From Bradyrhizobium tropiciagri (lineage in GTDB: Bacteria > Pseudomonadota > Alphaproteobacteria > Rhizobiales > Xanthobacteraceae): DNA of 64,000 nucleotides. Location of the stretch: NCBI RefSeq assembly GCF_001189845.1, contig NZ_LFLZ01000006.1:62001-126000 (forward strand), in the 5' to 3' direction. The notes under the pieces were generated by a model, which did not search any database, had not been told where the DNA came from, and was given only the letters and a program-made list of their open reading frames with translations. Each line of letters opens with the position of its first letter. The first letter of the stretch is position 1. The position numbers and the translations under genes were made by a program. Positions 58,601 to 64,000 of this stretch are shown one piece after another.

Positions 58601-58900
58601 TTCAAGGCCTGGCAGCCCGCCTCCGGCCTGCATCCGACCATTCCCGTGCACGCGCCGCTGACATTTGACCTGATCGACACCTGGAACGGCCGCTCGCTCG
58701 GCGGCTGCGTCTATCATGTCGCCCATCCCGGCGGCCGCAACTACGAGACCAAGCCGGTCAATTCCTACGAGGCCGAGGCGCGGCGGCTAGCGCGCTTCCA
58801 GGAACACGGCCACACCCCCGGCAAGATCGAAACACCGCCGGAGGAACGCACAATTGAGTTTCCCTTGACCCTCGACTTGCGGACGCCGCTCCTGCACTAA
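55640..58900 (+). CDS. Transglutaminase-like protein with DUF2126 (large amidoligase-cassette protein)
   Basis: A 1086-residue protein. GTG 55640 is chosen (GGAG about 10 bases upstream; first residues [18 protein letters not shown]), against a frame open from 55406 through repeat E2. Residues about 1-90 are the bacterial transglutaminase N-terminal domain. The core thiol-protease-like triad is Cys180 ([11 protein letters not shown]), His in [12 protein letters not shown] and Asp in GFDVTSGM. From about 330 on is DUF2126 ([47 protein letters not shown]). Genes of this kind occur with circularly permuted ATP-grasp and alpha-E genes, thought to build or remove an amide-linked peptide modification. 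The next two genes complete that set. Confidence 0.92.
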   Translation: MSIFVALHHVTHYKYDRPIDLGPQTIRLRPAPHTRTPILSYSLKVTPSNHFVNWQQDPQGNWLARYVFPEKATELKVEVDFTAEMTVVNPFDFFVEPYANSFPFAYPGDLKTELAPYLETEEPGPLLAAYLKDIPRRADSTVNFLVELNAQLQKKISYVIRMEAGIQTPEETLAACSGSCRDSAWLLIQTLRHLGLAARFVSGYLIQLRPDIDPLEGPREVESDFTDLHAWAEVYLPGAGWIGFDVTSGMLTGEGHIPVCATPHYRSAAPVTGTAGAANVEFGFEMSVKRIREAPRITRPFSDASWARLDRLGEQVDADLKKDDVRLTMGGEPTFVSVDDLESPEWNVAAVGPTKRALADELIRKLRTRFAPGGLLHYGQGKWYPGESLPRWAFGLYWRKDGKPIWKNADLIASIENPLKARVADAERFAVGTAKKLGLGADYVMPAYEDPAFWLQREAGLPANVTPDNSKLTDAEERARLARVFDEGLTTPKGFVLPIQRWTPLADKIPGRWRSERWKIRRSHLFASPGDSPLGLRLPIGSLEHVPPEDYPYIVEQDPMAPREALADAELKQALKDIPEPLPVRTAMAIEVRDGVLCVFMPPVEQVDDYLELITAIEATAEETQLAVHVEGYSPPFDPRVEVIKVTPDPGVIEINVQPAQSWREAVDITLGLYEDSAKTRLGANRFLIDGRHTGTGGGNHIVVGGSKPEDSPFLRRPDLLKSLVLYWQRHPSLSYLFSGMFIGPTSQAPRIDEARHDGLYELEIALAHVPPPGMDAPLWLVDRLFRHILVDITGNTHRAEICIDKLYSPDGPTGRLGLVEFRALEMPPDPRMSLAQQLLIRALIAKLWREQQQGKFVRWGTALHDRFMLPHFLWEDFLGVLAELKQSGYDVEPEWYQAQLEFRFPAFGRVHHGGVGLELRQALEPWHVLGEEGTSGGTVRYVDSSVERLQVKATGFVEGRHVVTCNGRRMPMSETGRAGEAVAGVRFKAWQPASGLHPTIPVHAPLTFDLIDTWNGRSLGGCVYHVAHPGGRNYETKPVNSYEAEARRLARFQEHGHTPGKIETPPEERTIEFPLTLDLRTPLLH

Positions 58901-58941
58901 TTGGAGCGTTCTCCAGCGAACTGGGGTGCAGGGGAAATGCA

Positions 58942-61483
58942 ATGACCGTGTCGGGTGGCCGGGGCAGCAGTCAAGGCAGCAGTCAGGAGAGCCGGGCCCG
59001 TCCCGGTCAGCGCCGGATGGCGCAATGGACCCGCGACTATGTTCGGCTTCCGGGCATTCCCGACGAATATATCGCCGAGAACGGCGCGCCGCGGCCGGCC
59101 TGGGCCCGTTTCTTCGATGCCTTTGCCGGGCTGTCGCCGGCCGACATCGAGCGCCGCTTCGCCTCAGCTGATCGCCATCTGCGCGAGGCCGGCGTCACCT
59201 ATCGCACGCCCGGCGATACCTCTGACAGGATCTGGCCGCTCAGCCATCTGCCGCTGATCATTGACGCGGCCGACTGGCGGCAGCTCGCCGCTGGCGTCGC
59301 GCAGCGGGCGCAGCTTCTCGAAATGGTGCTGGCCGATCTCTACGGCGAGGGCCGTCTCGTCGCCGACGGTGCCATCCCGGCCGCTGCGATCGCCGGCAGC
59401 AGCGAATATCTGCGCGCGGTCAGCGGCATCAAGCCGCCGGGCGGCCGCTATCTGCATCTCTATGCCGCCGACATCGGCCGCGGGCCTGACGGCCGCTGGT
59501 GGGTGCTCGGCGATCGCACGCAGGCGCCGTCCGGCGCGGGCTATGCGCTGGAAAATCGCCTGGTGCTGTCGCGCGCCTTTTCCAATCTCTACAAGTCGAT
59601 GAATGTCGAGCGCGTCGCGCCGTTCTTCGAAGCGTTCCGCGATTCGCTGCGCGCCAGCGCCGACCGCGACGAGCCGCGGATCGGCCTGCTCACGCCGGGC
59701 GCATTCAGCGAGACCTATTTCGAGCATGCCACGCTCGCGCGCTATCTCGGCTTCCTGCTGGTCGAGGGCGATGATCTCGCGGTCTCCGGCGACCGCGTCC
59801 ACATCCGCACCGTCGCCGGATTGAAGCGGCTCGACGTGCTGCTGCGCCGGGTCGATTCCAACATGCTCGATCCGCTCGAGCTCGATGCGTCGTCCTATCT
59901 GGGCGTGCCCGGTCTCGTCGAAGTGCTGCGCAAGGGCGGCGTCGTGGTCGCCAACATGCCGGGCTCGGGCGCATGGAGGCGAGGGCGCTGCTTGGCTTTC
60001 TGCCCAATCTGTGCCGGCGCTTGCTCTCCGAAGACCTGATGATGCCGCATATCGCGACCTGGTGGTGCGGTCAGAAGTCGGCCCGCGAGCAGGTGCTGTC
60101 ACGGCTCGATGAATTCGCGATCGAAGGCGCCTATGGCCGCGGCGTTGCGGATTTTCCCGGCAACGGGCCGGTGCTGCCGGGTGAGCTCTCGGCGGCGGAC
60201 CGCGACCGCCTGAAGGACGCGATCAGCCATCGCGGCATCGACTATGTCGGACAAGAGCTGGTGCGGCTCTCCACCACGCCGGTGTGGGAGAACGGCCGCA
60301 TCGCGCCGCGTCCGTTCGTGCTGCGGGTGTTCGCGGCGGCGACGCCGAGCGGCTGGACCGTGCTGCCCGGCGGGTTCTGCCGGATCGCCGACCGGGCCGA
60401 TGCGCGCGCGGTGTCGATGGGCGATGGCGCAGTGTCCGCCGACGTCTGGGTGGTGTCCGACAAGGCGGTCGCAACCTCGACCTTGCTGCCGGCGGTCGAC
60501 ACGGTGCGCATCCGCCGCATTGCCGGCGTGCTGCCGAGCCGTGCGGCCGATAATCTGTTTTGGCTCGGCCGCTATCTCGAGCGCGCCGAGGCCACCATTC
60601 GCCTGATCCGCGCGCTGTGCACGCCGCTGCGCGATCCGGCGCGCGCGAATGCGAACGGCAACGCGCCGGCGATGCATTCGGCCGAGCGCATCCAGCGCTT
60701 GCTGGTGACCTGGGGCGCGGCCTCGCAGGCGGCGCGGGCCAATCCCGCCAAGGTCGCGCTTGAAGCGCTGCAGAGCGAGGAGAAGTTCGGCTCGGCGCTC
60801 TCGCTGGTGCGGTCGGCGCAGCGCACTGCGACGTCGCTCCGCGAGCGGCTGTCGCCGGATGCCTGGCAGGTCATCACCGAGATGGCCGACCGCCTCGCGA
60901 TCGAGGTGCATGACGATGACGGTGTCGTCAGCGCCGCCGAGCTGACCTTGCAGGAGCTCGCAAGCTTCGCCGGCCTCGCGCAGGAGAACATGAACCGCGC
61001 CGCCGGCTGGCGCTTCCTCGAGATGGGCCGCCGCGCCGAACGCGCCATCAACACCACGCGCTTCGCCCGCCAGTTCGCCTATGACGAAGCCGGCGACGAG
61101 GACCTCGACGTCCTGCTCACGCTGGTCGACTGCCAGATCACCTATCGCTCGCGCTACCTGGTGCAGCCGCTGCTGACCCCGGTGCGCGATCTCGCGGTGC
61201 TCGATCCCTACAATCCGCGCTCGGTCGCATTCCAGGTCGCGGCGCTGAACGAGCATATCGCCGCGCTGCCGAGCCTGAAGGAGCATGGCCTGATCGAGCG
61301 GCCGCAGCGGCTCGCAGTCGCGGTCGAGGCGATGTTGACGACGGCCGAAGCTTCGAGCCTCGACGTCAAGACGCTGTTCGCGCTGGAGCAGGATCTGCTC
61401 AACCTCGCCGACGCGTCGGGCTGCATTACTTCCCGCACGGACCGAATGCCAGCCGGCCGGAGAAGCTCACGGGGCTGGCGTGA
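58942..61483 (+). pseudogene. Circularly permuted ATP-grasp and alpha-E domain protein, two frameshifts
   Basis: About 847 residues when repaired. The N-terminal frame (58942 to about 59965) gives the CP-ATP-grasp start (DYVRLPGIPDEYIAENGAPR; HLYAADIGRGPDGRWWVLGD; VVVANMPGSG). One lost base near 59970 moves reading to the next frame (MEARALLGFLPNLCRRLLSE; WVVSDKAVATSTLLP). From about residue 532 the alpha-E domain follows (SRAADNLFWLGRYLERAEAT). A second lost base near 61424 (GGCCTG to GGCTG) hides the true end HYFPHGPNASRPEKLTGLA with TGA 61481. The ATP-grasp half should form an amide or peptide bond with ATP; alpha-E is a helical partner. The TGA overlaps the next GTG. Coding signal is otherwise intact, so sequencing error is likely. 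Confidence 0.88.
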
Positions 61484-62357
61484 TCTACGACATCCGCCAC
61501 GTCACGACCTACAGCTATGAGACCCAGGTCAGCTTCGCCCGCTGCTCGCTGCGGCTGGAGCCGATCAGCGGCGACGGGCAGCAGCTGATCTCCCATTCGG
61601 TCGAGATTCGCCCGAGGCCCGCGGAGCGCACCGCGCGGCGCGATTTCTTCGGCACGCTGACCGAGAGCGTCCTGATCGAGAGCGCGCATCGCAGCCTTCG
61701 CATCGATTCCCGCTCGCGGGTCTCCGTGGCGCGGCAGCCGCCGGCGCGTGACGCCGCCAGCCCGCCCTGGGAGAGCGTGCGTGACAATGCGTTCGAGGCG
61801 CTGAGCTCGATGCGGCCTCGCCGGTCGGCTACGTCTTTGCCAGTGCGCTGGTGCCGGTGCTGCGGCCGGTGACGGCCTACGCTTCCGCGAGCTTCTCGCC
61901 TGGCGGCGGTATCCTCACTGGAGCGGCCGATCTGATGCGCCGCATCCGCAGCGACTTCAAATACGATCCCAAGGCGACCGTGATCTCGACGCCGCTTCGC
62001 GACGTGTTCGAGAAGCGCCACGGCGTGTGCCAGGATTTTGCCCATGTGATGATCGCCGGGCTTCGCGGCCTCGGCCTGCCCGCGGCCTATGTCAGCGGCT
62101 ATCTGCGCACCATTCCACCGCCGGGCCAGCCGCGGTTGCAGGGTGCCGACGCAACCCATGCCTGGGTCTCGGTCTGGTGCGGCAGCGAGCTCGGCTGGGT
62201 CGGGTTCGACCCGACCAACGATCTCATGGTCGCCAACGATCACATCATTCTCGCCATCGGCCGCGACTTCGCCGACGTCTCGCCGGTCGACGGCGTCATC
62301 GTCGGCGCGCGCAAGCAGAAGCTTGCCGTCGCGGTCGACGTGCTGCCGGTGGAGTGA
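61480..62357 (+). pseudogene. Transglutaminase-like cysteine protease, one frameshift
   Basis: About 292 residues when repaired. Start GTG 61480 (VIYDIRHVTTYSYETQVSFA), overlapping the upstream stop. The first frame ends at a TGA near 61872. One missing G near 61811 (TCGGAT to TCGAT) restores SSDAASPVGYVFASALVPVL and continues to 62357. Catalytic Cys is about residue 184 in KRHGVCQDFAHVM, His in DATHAWVSVWCG and Asp in GFDPTNDLMV, all intact. Domains: bacterial transglutaminase N-terminus, then the transglutaminase core. It is the third member of the amidoligase cassette and may cleave or transfer the amide made by the ATP-grasp protein. Confidence 0.9.
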
Positions 62358-62380
62358 GTGCAGCGACGTAAGACCTCGGG

Positions 62381-63883
62381 TCAGGCCGCGTGCCGCTTGC
62401 CCGATTTGTCCCACCCGATCGGGCTGACGATGATGCGGTCGCGGCCTTCATGCTTGGCTTGATACAGCGCCAGGTCCGCCGCCTTGAGCAGATCGCGCGA
62501 GGTGCGCTCGTGATCCGGGACGAGGCAGGCCAATCCGATGCTGACGGTCGGCAACTCGTTTTGGGAGCCGCGCTCGACGGTCAGCTTCTCGCGAATACGT
62601 TCGGCAACCTCCAACGCGCCCGCCTTGCCGATGCCGGGCAGCAGCACCGAAAACTCCTCGCCGCCATAGCGCGCCCCGAGATCCGTTACGCGCTTGGTGC
62701 TGGCTGCGATGCACCGTCCCACGGTGGCGAGCACGGCGTCGCCGGCCTGGTGGCCGTAGGTATCGTTGAAGGCCTTGAAATGATCGACGTCGATCATCAG
62801 CAGCGACACCGGCGCCTTGGCGCGCATGCCGCGACGCCATTCCGCTTCAAGGGTATCGTCGAGACGGCGGCGGTTGGCGAGGCCGGTCAGCGCATCCGTG
62901 CTTGCGAGGTGCGCGAGCCGGCCTTCGGCGGCGGCGCGCCGTTTGAGGGCGGCGAGCAAATAGAACATCAGGACGATCGAGAAGCCGCAGAGCGCTGCCA
63001 CTACGCTGCCGATCAGCCAGACCTGCTGCCACCAGTCGGCATAGATGCCGTCGAGCGCGAGACCTTCGGCGATGATCAGGGGATGGTGTCCGACCGCCTG
63101 GAAAACATAGAGCCGGCCGACATGATCGACGATCGATTTCGTCGTGTAGAAGCCGGATTGCCGTGCCGGATACTGCTTGAAGACCTGCGAGTCCCTGATG
63201 CTCTGCCCGATCTTGCCGATGTCGAACGGCGCGCGCATCAGCATGACGCCGTTGGTGTCGAACAGCGCCATGCTGTCGCCGAAGCCGAAGTTCAGCTTGC
63301 GAAACAGGTTGTGGAAATAGCTGAGCCGCATGCTGCCCGCGACCACACCGGCAAACGATCCGTCGTCATTGCTGATGCGACGGCTCAGGCTGACCAGATA
63401 TTCACCGTCTGGCGTAACCCAGGGCGCGCTGATGAACAATCCGCTGTTCGCTCGCGTCCGATGCACCTGGAAGAAGTCGCGGTCGGCGTAGTTTGCGGTG
63501 CGGGGCATCAACGTCCGGGAATCGAGCGTGACGTCTCCCGCCGTATTCAGCACGAGGATCGAGCCGAGATCCTTGGCGGTGGCGGCGCGGTCGAACAGCA
63601 CGACTTGGCGAAGCTCCGGGCTGACCTTGCCGAGCTCCGGCAGCTTGACGCCGTCAGCGACGGCTTGCAGCGAGAGATCGTAGAGTTCGATGTTGCGGTC
63701 GATCTCGCTTGCGATGGAGGCGACGAGGTTGGTCGCACCTTCCTTTGCATGCTGATAGTCCTTGCCGGCCATCTGCCAGAGAATGGATGCGCAGATCGCC
63801 GAAAAGCACAAGACGAGGCCGATCCCGAGCGCAAGGAGCCGTTTGGTCGGCACCGCCTTCGGCCTTGGCAACAGCCCGTTCAT
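62381..63883 (-). CDS. Diguanylate cyclase with periplasmic sensor domain
   Basis: A 500-residue membrane signalling enzyme making cyclic di-GMP from two GTP. Helix 1 is about residues 15-37 (LLALGIGLVLCFSAICASIL). A periplasmic dCache/PDC-like region follows to about 285 (YADRDFFQVHRTRANSGLFI; GEYLVSLSRRIS), then helix 2 (IGSVVAALCGFSIVLMFYLL). The GGDEF domain begins STDALTGLANRRRLDDTL and has active site RYGGEEF. The inhibitory I-site RVTD sits in the usual place just before, so product feedback is expected. It is convergent with the transglutaminase gene, 23 bases apart. The PDC ligand is unknown. Confidence 0.94.
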   Translation of the reverse strand: MNGLLPRPKAVPTKRLLALGIGLVLCFSAICASILWQMAGKDYQHAKEGATNLVASIASEIDRNIELYDLSLQAVADGVKLPELGKVSPELRQVVLFDRAATAKDLGSILVLNTAGDVTLDSRTLMPRTANYADRDFFQVHRTRANSGLFISAPWVTPDGEYLVSLSRRISNDDGSFAGVVAGSMRLSYFHNLFRKLNFGFGDSMALFDTNGVMLMRAPFDIGKIGQSIRDSQVFKQYPARQSGFYTTKSIVDHVGRLYVFQAVGHHPLIIAEGLALDGIYADWWQQVWLIGSVVAALCGFSIVLMFYLLAALKRRAAAEGRLAHLASTDALTGLANRRRLDDTLEAEWRRGMRAKAPVSLLMIDVDHFKAFNDTYGHQAGDAVLATVGRCIAASTKRVTDLGARYGGEEFSVLLPGIGKAGALEVAERIREKLTVERGSQNELPTVSIGLACLVPDHERTSRDLLKAADLALYQAKHEGRDRIIVSPIGWDKSGKRHAA

Positions 63884-64000
63884 TGCTCGCTTCCACTTTC
63901 CCCGCGCCCCCGCGCTTTGACGCTTTCTATGGGGGTATCAAATTGAAAAAGGCGACCTGAAGCGCAGGCAATTTGCACGCGTGCGTTGGGGGACTGTTAA
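63884..64000. other. Upstream region of the diguanylate cyclase gene
   Basis: The last 117 bases hold no gene that I can support. They should carry the promoter of the minus-strand cyclase, but no clear boxes are seen and the window ends here. Confidence 0.4.

Overview
The window is high-GC alphaproteobacterial chromosome, most likely from Bradyrhizobium or a close relative. The evidence is the dense acyl-CoA, aromatic and ABC-transport gene content, frequent GTG and TTG starts, and many palindromic intergenic repeats of the kinds common in that group. I see about 50 protein genes, no rRNA or tRNA gene, no CRISPR array and no insertion sequence. The assignment comes from reading the sequence, not from a search.

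Layout. 1-1770: the 3' end of an RND efflux permease with its adaptor downstream. 1956-9111: a thiolase-like protein, a nitronate monooxygenase, a YghU-type glutathione transferase, a small GNAT, a flavin reductase, an ACAD10/11-type acyl-CoA dehydrogenase and a VOC protein. 9366-20947: an acyl-CoA catabolic block with SDRs, crotonases, a second acyl-CoA dehydrogenase, two acyl-CoA ligases, and a kinase-like phosphotransferase next to a DUF6285 protein. The kinase, DUF6285 and ACAD set resembles the levulinate (lva) and ACAD10/11 route for 4-hydroxyacyl-CoA. 21189-23996: phosphoenolpyruvate carboxylase. 24114-27994: a Tat-exported SMP-30 protein, then an SDR, a thiolase and a DUF35 protein in one minus-strand run. 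28235-34931: a full Liv-type ABC transporter followed by an amidase and a DUF2848 protein. 35184-38028: two 2OG-Fe(II) oxygenases (one AlkB) and an MFS transporter.

38025-45321 is a homoprotocatechuate meta-cleavage locus. hpaH, hpaF, hpaE, hpaD, a FAH-family protein and a ThDP enzyme read leftward; the MarR regulator hpaR diverges. A perfect 12-bp palindrome sits just upstream of hpaH. 45324-54836 holds a GntR regulator divergent from a second Liv transporter, in which permease and ATPase are fused. That operon continues into an Ldh-type dehydrogenase, an HpcH/HpaI aldolase and a UxaA dehydratase, which looks like uptake and breakdown of a sugar acid. 54949-55452 is a small SGNH hydrolase flanked by two copies of one repeat. 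55640-62357 is a transglutaminase/DUF2126, circularly permuted ATP-grasp/alpha-E and transglutaminase cassette. 62381-63883 is a diguanylate cyclase.

Three genes (the phosphotransferase, the ATP-grasp/alpha-E protein and the second transglutaminase) are broken by five apparent single-base losses, each repaired by restoring one G or C. This looks more like base-calling error than gene decay, and should be settled before calling them pseudogenes.
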